Counted from the stretch's first letter, positions 45,646 to 54,505 are shown. The stretch: 64,000 bases of DNA from Zavarzinella sp. (GCA_041399155.1 JAWKTI010000001.1:620001-684000), one strand, 5' to 3'. Notes: generated by a model from the sequence alone, not told the origin. Numbers and translations: made by a program.

Positions 45646-45828
45646 AGATCAAATCCAAAGCATGGAATTATTTCCACGCACATATAATATATCCACGAGT
45701 CTGACAATTTTGACAATTTTTTTCTCGCTGGGACGATTTATGGTGAAAAATTTCTGTCGCAACTGCTTATTCAGTAACAAGTTGCGTCGAATCACACTTT
45801 TTTGTGAATTTTTGCAAAATTGATATCA
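45646..45828. repeat. Right copy of the 182-bp direct repeat
   Basis: This is the partner of 42042-42223. It begins directly after TTCTTCGAGTTGTCAA and ends 40 bases before the ftsH stop codon. The few substitutions between copies suggest a fairly recent duplication, or exchange between copies. Confidence 0.9.
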
Positions 45829-45868
45829 GCAGATCAGCATGACAAATTAGAACCGAACTCCTCGAAGC

Positions 45869-47773
45869 TCACCCGTTGTCTACCTGCTTGAGCATTCCCG
45901 AAAGTTGCATGCGGGTGCGGACTTTATCACTTAACGGGAAGCCGCTGCCATACAGCAGTTCGAACAGCTCCTTGTCTTCCAGCACTTCTTTGGTAATCAG
46001 CCGTTCTGTTACCAATGTCAACGTTTCGTGGGACGTTTCCAGCAGCGTGCGGACCTGTTCCAGTGCGTCCTGCAAAATTCGCCGTATCTCCATGTCAATT
46101 TCACGCAACGTCGCTTCACTGAGCTGCGGGCCACTTTCTGGCGTGCTTTCCAAAAATCGCGTACCAGGTGCGGCGTAATAGATCCGGCCCAGTTTGCTCA
46201 TGCCATATTCACGCACCATCTGCTCCGCTAACTGCGTGGCGTGCTGCAAGTCGGCAGTGGCACCACTGCTTAATTCCTGAAAGGTTAATTCCTCCGCAAT
46301 TGTTCCCCCAAGCGCCACCTGAATGCGGGCTTCCAGTTCTTTCTGCCTGATAATCAAGCGATCATTCTCAGGTCGCTGCAGCACATAACCCCCTGCCAGC
46401 CCACGTGGGATGATTGACACCTTGTGAACCAGGTCGCTGTCGGGTAGGGCACAGGCCACCAGTGCGTGGCCCGCTTCGTGTACCGCAATCCGTTGTTTTT
46501 CTTCAAACAGCATGATGCGGCTTTTGCGTTCCAGACCAATCGCCCCACGTTCAATCGCCTCGTTCATGTCGGTCATGGTTACCGAATTGGCATTTCGCTT
46601 TGCGGCCAGCAGTGCGGCTTCATTGACAATATTGGCCAGGTCGGCCCCAGCCAGGCCAGGGGTTAGATTCGCCACTTTTCGCAGGTTGACGGATGAATCT
46701 AACTGTATCTTTTGCGTGTGTACCTGCAGAATCTGCTCTCTCCCATCGACATCTGGTCGATCCACCACCACGGTGCGGTCGAATCTACCTGGTCGCAGCA
46801 GGGCAGTATCCAATACCTCCGGCCGGTTGGTGGCAGCAATAATAAAGATCCCCTGGTTGGCATCAAAGCCATCCATTTCCACCAGAAGTTGGTTCAGCGT
46901 CTGTTCCCGTTCCTGGTGGGCAGTGTGTGCAGCCCCACCTCGACTGCGGCCCAGTGCGTCCAGTTCGTCAATAAAGACAATACAGGGTGCCTGACGGCCG
47001 GCATCACGAAAAAGATCCCGCACGCGGCTGGCACCCACGCCCACATACATTTCGACAAATTCACTGCCACTGATAGAAAGGAAGGGCACATCCGCTTCAC
47101 CAGCTACCGATAACGCCAGCAGGGTTTTCCCCGTTCCGGGTGGGCCAACCAGCAGCACCCCACGTGGGATGCGGGCCCCCAGGCGGGTGTAGCGGTCACG
47201 ATTTTTCAGAAAGTCCACCACCTGGCTCAGTTCGTGCTTCGCTTCGTCGATTCCTGCCACATCTTTGAAGGTGATGGTGCTGGCACGTGAAAAGACACGG
47301 TGTCTGCTTTTGCCGAACGCCAAACTGCGATTGCCCAGCCCGAAATAAAGGAAAAGTGCCACCACCGCCAAGGCGGCAACCACAAAATAGAGAATCGAAA
47401 TGATCCAGCCGAACGTTGATCGCCCACGTTTCACCTGAAAGGTGGGCAACGACTTCTTCAACCGGTCAAATAATGAGAAATCCTCATTTCCTGGTGGGCG
47501 GGTGACCACAAACGGGTAGGTTTTGTTCAATTCCAACCCAGTCGGAACGTGGGGATCGGCCTGTTGAAAGCGAATCTTCCCCTGAATTTCGGCATCACGC
47601 ACCACGACATCCTGCCACACCACCGTGGGAGTATCTAACAGGTGCAGAAACTGGCCGTATTCCAGTTCTTTTTCGTCTGCCCAGGGATTCCAGATGATAC
47701 GCAGGCCCAGCACCAGCAGAATGGAGATCGGTATGCCGTATACCAGCGATGGGTAGCTTTTCCGTTTTTGCAT
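45869..47773 (-). CDS. ftsH: ATP-dependent zinc metalloprotease FtsH
   Basis: A 634-residue membrane AAA+ protease for quality control of membrane and short-lived cytoplasmic proteins. Two membrane helices (about 9-27 and 121-146) flank a periplasmic segment. Walker A GPPGTGKT (210-217), Walker B IVFIDELDAL, the second region of homology ATNRPEVLDTALLRPGRFDR and the zinc site HEAGH (432-436) are complete. Planctomycetes often carry several ftsH copies; this one is separated from folE/tilS-type neighbours. The PHP-domain gene lies 24 bases upstream on the same strand. Confidence 0.94.
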   Translation of the reverse strand: MQKRKSYPSLVYGIPISILLVLGLRIIWNPWADEKELEYGQFLHLLDTPTVVWQDVVVRDAEIQGKIRFQQADPHVPTGLELNKTYPFVVTRPPGNEDFSLFDRLKKSLPTFQVKRGRSTFGWIISILYFVVAALAVVALFLYFGLGNRSLAFGKSRHRVFSRASTITFKDVAGIDEAKHELSQVVDFLKNRDRYTRLGARIPRGVLLVGPPGTGKTLLALSVAGEADVPFLSISGSEFVEMYVGVGASRVRDLFRDAGRQAPCIVFIDELDALGRSRGGAAHTAHQEREQTLNQLLVEMDGFDANQGIFIIAATNRPEVLDTALLRPGRFDRTVVVDRPDVDGREQILQVHTQKIQLDSSVNLRKVANLTPGLAGADLANIVNEAALLAAKRNANSVTMTDMNEAIERGAIGLERKSRIMLFEEKQRIAVHEAGHALVACALPDSDLVHKVSIIPRGLAGGYVLQRPENDRLIIRQKELEARIQVALGGTIAEELTFQELSSGATADLQHATQLAEQMVREYGMSKLGRIYYAAPGTRFLESTPESGPQLSEATLREIDMEIRRILQDALEQVRTLLETSHETLTLVTERLITKEVLEDKELFELLYGSGFPLSDKVRTRMQLSGMLKQVDNG

Positions 47774-47797
47774 GAGTCTGGTGCCACAACCGAATGA

Positions 47798-48682
47798 TTA
47801 AACAATTGTCAGATTGGTCGAGAACAACTGTTGAAATTCTACAAGGTTGATGCCACAATGCCCGATAGAACGTGCCACGGGTGCGGCACCGTGGCAATCG
47901 CTGCCACCGGAAATGGCCAAACCGGCTGCACGTGCCAGTTCCCGACAGTGCTGCCGGCGCTTCTTTCCGGGCCAGGGATATTCACATTCCAGTGCGTTCA
48001 AGCCCACCGAACGCAGATAATGAAGAGATTCTAATGAAATATCTTCTGGTGGGTGAGCCAGCGAACTGATTCCACCGGCATCGGCCAGTAATTTGATTGC
48101 TTCGCACAGGTCCAGGCGGGCTTTGGGAATGGCGGAAATTGCTGGTCGCTTCAAAAAATGCTCAAAAGCACCGTGAATGGAGCTTGAATAGCCTTGCTGA
48201 ATCAGCAGTTTGGCAAGGTGGCGACGTCCCAACGAGCATTCCGCTGGGAGTTGCTGCACCGCACCCAACAAGGTGGGGGCCTCTTCAGAAAGCAATTCTG
48301 CAATGGTGAATGCCCGCTCCCGCCGTGCATGCTGCAATTCAATCAGACACTTGTTTAATTGTTGGTGTTCCAGATCGGGCTGATAGCCCAGCAGGTGGTA
48401 TTCCATCCCCTGAAACTGGCAGGTCAGTTCCACGCCTGGAATGAAGCGAACCGGAGAAGATTTTGCCTGTAAGTACGCCAGAATGGTGCGGCACCCAGCT
48501 ACGGTGTCGTGGTCGGTCAACGAAATGGCGTAAAGTCTTTGTTTTTCCGCACGTTGAAGCACTTCATGTGGTGAAAAATCACCATCGCTGGCAGTGCTGT
48601 GCATGTGTAAATCGATCCGGGGGGTGCGTGTCCCGCCCTGGGCCATCGCCTGACAAATCGCAGTAAAGCTATTCCGCCGCAT
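47798..48682 (-). CDS. PHP-domain phosphoesterase
   Basis: A protein of about 294 residues with the trinuclear-metal motifs of PHP phosphoesterases (YciV/RnmAM-type 3-prime,5-prime nucleotide phosphatases): DLHMHSTASDGD, SLTDHDTVAGC, IPGVELTC, LAHPPED and the final SGGSDCHG. RnmAM-like enzymes trim short RNA or hydrolyse pAp; the substrate here is not proven. ATG 48682 overlaps the nusB end by 14 bases; an ATG at 48646 just before the first motif is the alternative. It is probably in an operon with nusB and ftsH. Confidence 0.86.
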   Translation of the reverse strand: MRRNSFTAICQAMAQGGTRTPRIDLHMHSTASDGDFSPHEVLQRAEKQRLYAISLTDHDTVAGCRTILAYLQAKSSPVRFIPGVELTCQFQGMEYHLLGYQPDLEHQQLNKCLIELQHARRERAFTIAELLSEEAPTLLGAVQQLPAECSLGRRHLAKLLIQQGYSSSIHGAFEHFLKRPAISAIPKARLDLCEAIKLLADAGGISSLAHPPEDISLESLHYLRSVGLNALECEYPWPGKKRRQHCRELARAAGLAISGGSDCHGAAPVARSIGHCGINLVEFQQLFSTNLTIV

Positions 48683-49175
48683 CGGAAGGAGGTGCGTCGG
48701 GTTCTGTGGTTTCGGGTACCACGTCGGCAGGTGGCACTGCTGCCTGGGCAGCCTTCGCCAGTGATTCACCGGTCAGATGCTGGTAGATTTTGTCCAGCAC
48801 CCCATTGACGAATGAGGAGGAATCTGCGGACCCATAACGGCGAGACAATTCAATTGCCTCATCTAATGCAACAGGTGCGGGCGTTTTGGTGGGCGCAAAT
48901 TCCATTTCGTACGTGCCCATCCGCAATACATTGCGATCAGTGGGTGCCATTCGCTGAATTTTCCAGTTTTCGGAAGACTGGCTGATCAAGGCATCAATTT
49001 TCGACTGATGATCGATGACCCCCTGGTACAATTCCAGACAAAACTGCTCCGCTTCACCGTTTTTCAGTCGTTCGTGGATGAACTGATGAATCGATTCTTC
49101 TCTTACCGCACGATTGAGATCCCATTGAAACAACAATTGTAAAACAACTTCCCGTGCACGTGATCGCCGTGTCAT
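48669..49175 (-). CDS. nusB: Transcription antitermination factor NusB
   Basis: A 168-residue all-helical NusB, which with NusE binds boxA RNA for rRNA antitermination. Signature segments are RSRAREVVLQLLFQWD, PTDRNVLRMGTYEM, PVALDEAIELSRRYG and SSFVNGVLDKI. About 30 extra residues at the C terminus are Ala, Pro and Glu-rich and probably disordered. It overlaps the downstream PHP gene by 14 bases. Confidence 0.94.
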   Translation of the reverse strand: MTRRSRAREVVLQLLFQWDLNRAVREESIHQFIHERLKNGEAEQFCLELYQGVIDHQSKIDALISQSSENWKIQRMAPTDRNVLRMGTYEMEFAPTKTPAPVALDEAIELSRRYGSADSSSFVNGVLDKIYQHLTGESLAKAAQAAVPPADVVPETTEPDAPPSDAAE

Positions 49176-49354
49176 CCCACCAACCTTGAAGTCAAAGATT
49201 TAAACATACGTCCGGATGGGCAGAAAGAAATCTTAAAAATTAATGAAAATGCAGTTTCTGCCAAAATGATTGATAGACGCACCACCTTTGCTGGCAACCC
49301 AACAGTGGTTCCATTGCACCCGACTGGTGGTAAAATATTGGTTCGTACAGGAAT

Positions 49355-49996
49355 ATGGTGATAAAGATGTTGGCTACCTGTTTTGCAATCGCGTTTTCGA
49401 TGTTGCTTGCACCACCTGCCAATGGGGAGCTTCGGAAAGAATTGCTGGAAATGCAGCGGAAAGATCAGGCCGCCCGCGCCGCAATGTTGCAGGCATTTGA
49501 GCAGCACGGGATTCGTTTTGAAACAGGGAAACCAGTGACCGAGCCCCAAAAGCTGGCGGTAGTGCTGGAAGAAGCGAAGAAATTAAAGGAAATCGATGCT
49601 GTCCACACCGAGCGGATGAAGGAAATATTGAAGAAACATGGCTGGCCGGGCAAGGCACTGGTGGGAATCGATGGAGCCCACGCTGCCTGGTTGCTGGTTC
49701 AGCACGCTGATTCAGACAGCAAGTTTCAGGAACAGTGCCTGAAGCTGATGCAAAAAGCACCCAAGGGGGAGGTCGATCCGAAAGATATTGCCTATCTGAC
49801 AGATCGCGTGTTAGTTGCTGCCGGAAAACCACAACGCTATGGCACGCAACTGAGAGCGGATTTTCAACCCATGCCCATTGAGGATGAGTCACAAGTGGAT
49901 CAACGCCGAACAGCGATTGGCCTACCCCCACTTGCCGAGTATCTGAAAACAGCCTACGAGGACTTCAAGAAAATGTCGCAGGCACCCAGAAAATAA
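49355..49996 (+). CDS. Secreted DUF6624-like protein
   Basis: A protein of about 213 residues with a hydrophobic N-terminal signal (MLATCFAIAFSMLLAPPANG). The body resembles the DUF6624 family: helical LRKELLEMQRKDQAARAAML, the GWPGKALVGIDGAHAAWLLV block, and VLVAAGKPQRYGTQ. The role of the family is unknown. The first ATG (49355) follows AGGA closely; a GTG and another ATG lie 1 and 4 codons further. It is transcribed away from nusB and stands alone. The downstream gap of 155 bases holds nothing obvious. Confidence 0.75.
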   Translation: MVIKMLATCFAIAFSMLLAPPANGELRKELLEMQRKDQAARAAMLQAFEQHGIRFETGKPVTEPQKLAVVLEEAKKLKEIDAVHTERMKEILKKHGWPGKALVGIDGAHAAWLLVQHADSDSKFQEQCLKLMQKAPKGEVDPKDIAYLTDRVLVAAGKPQRYGTQLRADFQPMPIEDESQVDQRRTAIGLPPLAEYLKTAYEDFKKMSQAPRK

Positions 49997-50151
49997 AACC
50001 CGAACTATTCCATCAGGCGTGAATTGCCAACTATTCCAGCTTTCATTTCTACTGCCATGAGGTGAAGCCCAGGCTCCTTGGCTGAACTGCCTAAAAATTA
50101 ATCAAAAAGACTTCATGAGCACTTTCTTATTTTATTCCGGCCAACCTTCTT

Positions 50152-51894
50152 TCACTCCACCTGCGTGGGGAACAGGGGCAGTTCGTGGGCAGTGCCCTGA
50201 TTGGGATCTGGCCCGAACGGAGATTTCAACGGCAGCCGCATTGTGAACTTGCTGCCTTTGCCCACAATGCTTTCAGCAACTACTTCACCGCCATGTTCGC
50301 GGAAGATTTTGCGGCACACTGCCAGACCCAGGCCAGTGCCTTTTGCACCCTTGGTGCTGACAAATGGCTGAAAAATCTCCCGCAGGGTGGCTTCTGGAAT
50401 TCCGGGGCCGTGGTCGAGCACGATCACTTTTGCCCACTCGCCTGTGGGATCGACCAGCGTCTGAATCGCCAGAAATTTGTCTTCCGAATGCTCCAGAGCG
50501 TCGATGGCGTTGCTGACCACGTTCAGAATCGCATTGTGCACGCCATCCGCATCGCACGGCACGTGGGGCAGCGTGGCAGATAACCGCATCTCCAGCCGAA
50601 TGCCATAATCGTCTATTCGCCCACGCACCAGTTCCATGACATCCTGCACCAACAGGTTCAGGTCTTCGGGAATGATGTTTGGCTCTCGTTCTTTGGAAAA
50701 AGTCAGCATGTCGAGCACCAGTTGCTGGATGCGTTGCTGGTTTTTCTGCACCAGGTTCCAGCCTTTGCCCATCAGTTCACCGTCCTGCTCCCGCAGTGCG
50801 GTGTTTACCATGTCGCTGCCAAAGACAATCCCCTGCATAATATTCTTAACGTGGTGGGAAACAGCAGCCATTGCCTGCCCCACCGCCGCCAGGCGTTCTG
50901 CCTGCAACATCGCCTGATAATACCGCGTTCCTTCGATGGCTAAGGCAATCTGGTGGGCAATGGCAATCGCCAGGCTGAGGTGGTCTTCCTTAAAGCTGGC
51001 GGTGGGTTCGGCCTGGTTCTGCTGCACATATTTGCGAACATCGGTCACGGTATCCAGAAACAGCACACCGTGGGTCTCGTGGCGGCCCTGCATCGGCACG
51101 CAGATGACCTCATTGATGTTATACCGTGTAATACTTTTTCCGGTAGCAAAGCGCGAATCGCGGGCAGCATTCGAAATCAACACCCCCTGCTGCTGCTGAA
51201 TGACCCAATCGACAATCGTTTTGCTGACATTCATGCTGGGCAGCATCTGATTCTGATCGCGAAACCGCACCGCAGTGGGCTGGTACGATTTGTCTTTGAG
51301 GTCGATCTGCATGATGCACCCCTGATCGGCGGGGATCGAATCGAGCAGCAATTCGAGCAAGCGTTGCATCATTTCGCCAAGGTCGCTGATATGGCTGATC
51401 GCCTGCGAGGTTTCGTACAGCACCGCCAGATTGGCCAGGCGGGTCTTTAACCAGTCAGTGGCCTGTGCTTCGGGACGGGTTAAAATTCTGCTGCCTTCAT
51501 CGGCTGCCACCGTTTTAATGATGGCGGAAGGGATGTCGCCTTCCTTTTTGGGCACCAGGCGAACTTTTTCTGTTAAATCTTCCCGCGTCTGTCTGCCGGC
51601 GGGCTGATCGTAGGTAAACATCAGCACCGATTGGCCCAGCGTCAGTTCATCGCCCGAACTGAGTGGTGCATCCTGTACGGTGCGATTGTTCAACAGCGTG
51701 CCATTGGAACTTTTCAGGTCTTTGACGCGGTAGTGCGGTGCCACAAAGGTGATCAGTGCGTGGTGGCGGGAAACTTCCGTATCGTGCAGCACAATCGAAT
51801 TGGTTCGCTCCCGCCCCAACGTGATTTCTGCGTTGGCAGGAAGTTCGAACTGTCGGCCTTCATCGGGCCCACCGATGACAATCAAGCGTGGCAT
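50152..51894 (-). CDS. FHA-GAF sensor histidine kinase
   Basis: A 580-residue cytoplasmic kinase. An FHA domain (about 1-90) has LGRERTNSIVL, VSRHHAL and SSNGTLLN, which bind phosphothreonine. A GAF domain (about 160-330) is followed by the HisKA helix with the phospho-acceptor His in VSHHVKN, and the ATPase motifs VSNAID, DHGPGIP and GTGLGLAVC. It probably links Ser/Thr kinase signalling to a two-component output; no response regulator is adjacent. The start at 51894 has AGGA about 8 bases upstream. The 5-prime end of this gene (51809 onward) is copied at 53714-53969. Confidence 0.9.
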   Translation of the reverse strand: MPRLIVIGGPDEGRQFELPANAEITLGRERTNSIVLHDTEVSRHHALITFVAPHYRVKDLKSSNGTLLNNRTVQDAPLSSGDELTLGQSVLMFTYDQPAGRQTREDLTEKVRLVPKKEGDIPSAIIKTVAADEGSRILTRPEAQATDWLKTRLANLAVLYETSQAISHISDLGEMMQRLLELLLDSIPADQGCIMQIDLKDKSYQPTAVRFRDQNQMLPSMNVSKTIVDWVIQQQQGVLISNAARDSRFATGKSITRYNINEVICVPMQGRHETHGVLFLDTVTDVRKYVQQNQAEPTASFKEDHLSLAIAIAHQIALAIEGTRYYQAMLQAERLAAVGQAMAAVSHHVKNIMQGIVFGSDMVNTALREQDGELMGKGWNLVQKNQQRIQQLVLDMLTFSKEREPNIIPEDLNLLVQDVMELVRGRIDDYGIRLEMRLSATLPHVPCDADGVHNAILNVVSNAIDALEHSEDKFLAIQTLVDPTGEWAKVIVLDHGPGIPEATLREIFQPFVSTKGAKGTGLGLAVCRKIFREHGGEVVAESIVGKGSKFTMRLPLKSPFGPDPNQGTAHELPLFPTQVE

Positions 51895-52064
51895 CGCCAA
51901 TATCCTACCAGCATGCAATGACTAATTTGCCATTCCTGGGAACATTCCCCCACAGGTGGGAGTTTTCCCTTTACCATGATGTTTTATCAATAGGTCAACC
52001 GGGTGAGCGATTTTCCTGAAAATCGTGCTTGTTCTGGGCATGTTGTGGTGTTCTTCAAGTTGTC
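51809..52064. repeat. Left copy of a 256-bp direct repeat flanking the reverse transcriptase
   Basis: It covers the first 86 bases of the FHA-kinase gene plus its upstream region, and matches 53714-53969 over all 256 bases with two differences (near 52000, CCGGG against CTGCG). It ends at TTCTTCAAGTTGTC, after which the two copies diverge at once. Because one copy includes the start of the intact kinase gene, this copy is the original. Confidence 0.95.
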
Positions 52065-52129
52065 AGCCCACAACCCGCTCAGTTTGCTTTGGACAGGACC
52101 CGCTACTACTAATTTGAGAAGGAGAGAAT

Positions 52130-53617
52130 GTGACTTCAACCGTGAATTTTTTTGAGCGTGATTTTGCCGCAACGTTGTTTCCGCTCAAAACAAACTTACT
52201 ACTTGTGCAAAAACACAGTACAGAAATATCAGACTACATCTATCAACGCGTTTTAAACAACTCCCACCCCGAGGACAATTTTCTTCCGCAACAACGTGTT
52301 TACGCCACGAAACCCCGTGATCATCTGCGGCGTACAGCAAAATTGGATCCTGTCGCAGAGTATTTCTTGTACGACGTTGTGTATCGGAATCGAGGAGTAT
52401 TTCGGCCAGAAGTAAGTGAGCTACGGAGAAGTTTCGGATACAGGTTTGTAAACGGCCAACATATTCCCGTACATCATGCGTATGCACAATACAAGCAAGA
52501 ACTGGCTGCATGTTGGTCGAACTACAGCCATAACATTCAATTCGATATTGCTTCTTACTTCAATAGCATGTACCACCATGATGTTGCACACTGGTTTGAA
52601 GAGAAGACCAATGCTAGCAGTACTGATTCAGCAGCATTTTCTAAGTTTTGTCGTGAAATTAATTCTGGTCGAAGTATCGACTTCATGCCACACGGCATCT
52701 ACCCGGCGAAAATGATTGGGAATGAATTCCTGAAAAGCGTTGATCTCTATGGACCGCTAAAGTCGCATAAGATAGTTCGATTTATGGACGACTTTTCCTT
52801 GTTTGATAATGACCCATATGTCTTGAAGAAAGATTTTCAGACAATTCAAACGCTTTTGGGCCAATATGCTCTGAATATCAATCCTTCAAAAACGGCATTT
52901 GACGTTTCCTCTTTCGATCTCAACGAAAAACTGACTGAGCTTCGTGAGTCCTTAAAGGAAATAATTACTGAGTACGTGGAAATCCCAACTGCGTCGGGTG
53001 TTGAGTTTGCGGAGATAGTTGTTGAATTAGAAAATTCATTGAGGCCAGAGCAGGTCGAGGCATTGCTAGGACTTCTTCAGAACGATTCTTTGGAGGAATC
53101 GGACGCTGATCGGATTTTGAGTTTTCTTAGATTGCACAGCGACAATTTGCTTGCGTATCTACCAATGCTCTTCATGAAATTCCCTAATCTGATCAAACAC
53201 ATCCATTCGGTCTGTGGTGAGGTCAGGGAAAAAGCTTCATTGTCGGAAGTTATCTTGAAATATCTTAAAACATCTGAAGAATTCTTGGAGTATCAGTTGT
53301 TCTGGATTGGAGCAATTGTCGAAGACCACCTTCTTGGTCATGGTTGTTTTGGCGAAATTCTTCTCAGGCTTTATGAACTTACTCCAAACTTAAAGATTGC
53401 GAGAGCCAAAGTGCTTGAAATTCCCATTCAAGAATTTGGCTTTAAAGAGATTCGTAGGGAGTACCTCAAGACTGGACAGTCAGATTGGCTTTCGTGGTCG
53501 TCGGCCGTTGGCTCCCAGAGCTTGAAGCCAGGAGAACGCAATTATGTGTTATCATATTTCGCCAATGCATCACCAATGAACTTCCTTATTTCTGAAGGCG
53601 TTAAGAAATGTATATAG
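52130..53617 (+). CDS. DRT/Abi-clade antiviral-type reverse transcriptase
   Basis: A 495-residue protein beginning at GTG 52130 with AAGGAG 5 bases upstream. The reverse-transcriptase palm shows motif A NIQFDIASYF (metal Asp139), a motif-B-like HGIYPAKMIGN (188-198), the catalytic FMDD (218-221, in place of YxDD) and LNINPSKT (248-255). About 230 C-terminal residues are helical with HEAT-like spacing, as in Abi and DRT-class unknown-group enzymes (for example AbiA or Drt5-type). There is no maturase, endonuclease or integrase domain, so it is not a group II intron or retrotransposon. Only 65 bases separate it from the repeat, so an upstream retron-type msr/msd is not expected. Its stop overlaps the start of a truncated second gene. 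Confidence 0.85.
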   Translation: MTSTVNFFERDFAATLFPLKTNLLLVQKHSTEISDYIYQRVLNNSHPEDNFLPQQRVYATKPRDHLRRTAKLDPVAEYFLYDVVYRNRGVFRPEVSELRRSFGYRFVNGQHIPVHHAYAQYKQELAACWSNYSHNIQFDIASYFNSMYHHDVAHWFEEKTNASSTDSAAFSKFCREINSGRSIDFMPHGIYPAKMIGNEFLKSVDLYGPLKSHKIVRFMDDFSLFDNDPYVLKKDFQTIQTLLGQYALNINPSKTAFDVSSFDLNEKLTELRESLKEIITEYVEIPTASGVEFAEIVVELENSLRPEQVEALLGLLQNDSLEESDADRILSFLRLHSDNLLAYLPMLFMKFPNLIKHIHSVCGEVREKASLSEVILKYLKTSEEFLEYQLFWIGAIVEDHLLGHGCFGEILLRLYELTPNLKIARAKVLEIPIQEFGFKEIRREYLKTGQSDWLSWSSAVGSQSLKPGERNYVLSYFANASPMNFLISEGVKKCI

Positions 53618-53713
53618 TTGCTGCGACAGCCAACAGTTTCCTGCACGTAACAACCATTGGCGGCCAAATTGAGCGAGTTGATAGGAATCCAATTGAATTC
53701 ACACCAGCGACAG
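53608..53713 (+). pseudogene. Truncated start of a second gene coupled to the reverse transcriptase
   Basis: ATG 53608 overlaps the reverse-transcriptase stop (53615-53617) in another frame and is open for about 35 codons (MYIVAATANSFLHVTTIGGQ at the start). It then runs into the 256-bp repeat at 53714, where it reads antisense to the FHA-kinase gene and stops at 53824-53826. Overlapping start-stop pairs usually mark co-translated partners, so a two-gene operon seems to have been cut by the duplication. The partner's function is unknown. Confidence 0.55.
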
Positions 53714-53969
53714 TCCCGCCCCAACGTGATTTCTGCGTTGGCAGGAAGTTCGAACTGTCGGCCTTCATCGGGCCCACCGATGACAATCAAGCGTGGCATC
53801 GCCAATATCCTACCAGCATGCAATGACTAATTTGCCATTCCTGGGAACATTCCCCCACAGGTGGGAGTTTTCCCTTTACCATGATGTTTTATCAATAGGT
53901 CAACTGCGTGAGCGATTTTCCTGAAAATCGTGCTTGTTCTGGGCATGTTGTGGTGTTCTTCAAGTTGTC
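53714..53969. repeat. Right copy of the 256-bp direct repeat
   Basis: A nearly perfect copy of 51809-52064, including the first codons of the FHA-kinase gene with no gene body attached. With the left copy it brackets a 1649-bp insert (52065-53713) that contains the reverse transcriptase. The rest of the gap up to recA (53970-54505) holds hairpin repeats and the recA promoter but no other gene. Confidence 0.95.
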
Positions 53970-54034
53970 CCATCTCAGTGCATTGAATTAAACCCAATTT
54001 CATGTGAAAATCGGTGTTTTAACGTCTATCATGC

Positions 54035-54160
54035 GAACCGCGGCTCACAAAACATGGTGAGTTGCCAACTCAAGTGTTTAGTACTGGATTCCCGCCTTCG
54101 CGGGAATGACGGTTGTAGACACAACCGTCTGAAACCCAACCGAGGTTGAGTTTCAGACAG
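54035..54160. repeat. Cluster of dispersed hairpins upstream of recA
   Basis: It contains a partly deleted REP (GAACCGCGGCTCAC, 54035), a GGATTCCCGCC-type hairpin (54086-54112), and a hairpin with arms GTCTGAAAC/GTTTCAGAC (54127-54158). The last two kinds occur together again, in the reverse order, at 59662-59727. Confidence 0.7.
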
Positions 54161-54433
54161 ACCGATTTTCCAGCCCAAGTGGGCCAGATAGCTGATATGT
54201 CAGGTAATCGCCGAATCGCACTTTATTGCAACCACAAGTTCGGGCGATGAAGACAAAACCAAGCGTGGCATATGCCGTTGGAACACAAATCAAGAAACCG
54301 AAGACTGAAATAACAACACTTCGGGCCAGAAAAATCTCCCTAAGTATCGATCAATGAAGCACTTATGCGATATTCTCAAAAAATATTCAAAAATTTCACT
54401 ACCAAGATAGCATTCCGGTTCATTTTCGTATAT

Positions 54434-54447
54434 AGTACGCTTGTACA
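54434..54447. promoter_or_regulatory. Candidate LexA (SOS) box upstream of recA
   Basis: AGTACGCTTGTACA lies 59 bases before the recA ATG. It matches the cyanobacterial-type LexA box AGTACWNWTGTACT at 11 of 13 informative positions. TATAGT directly overlapping its left edge (54431) could serve as a -10 element, so bound repressor would block the promoter. The motif used by LexA in this organism is not known to me, and no lexA gene is in the window. Confidence 0.5.
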
Positions 54448-54505
54448 CTAAATTGTGCCCTGGGTATCTTGTCAGCCAGGTCACTTAAGATGGGATGAAT
54501 TACCG

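Noticed and set aside
52065..52129. Retron msr/msd upstream of the reverse transcriptase
   Set aside because: Only 65 bases lie between the repeat and the start codon, and no inverted a1/a2 repeats are visible.
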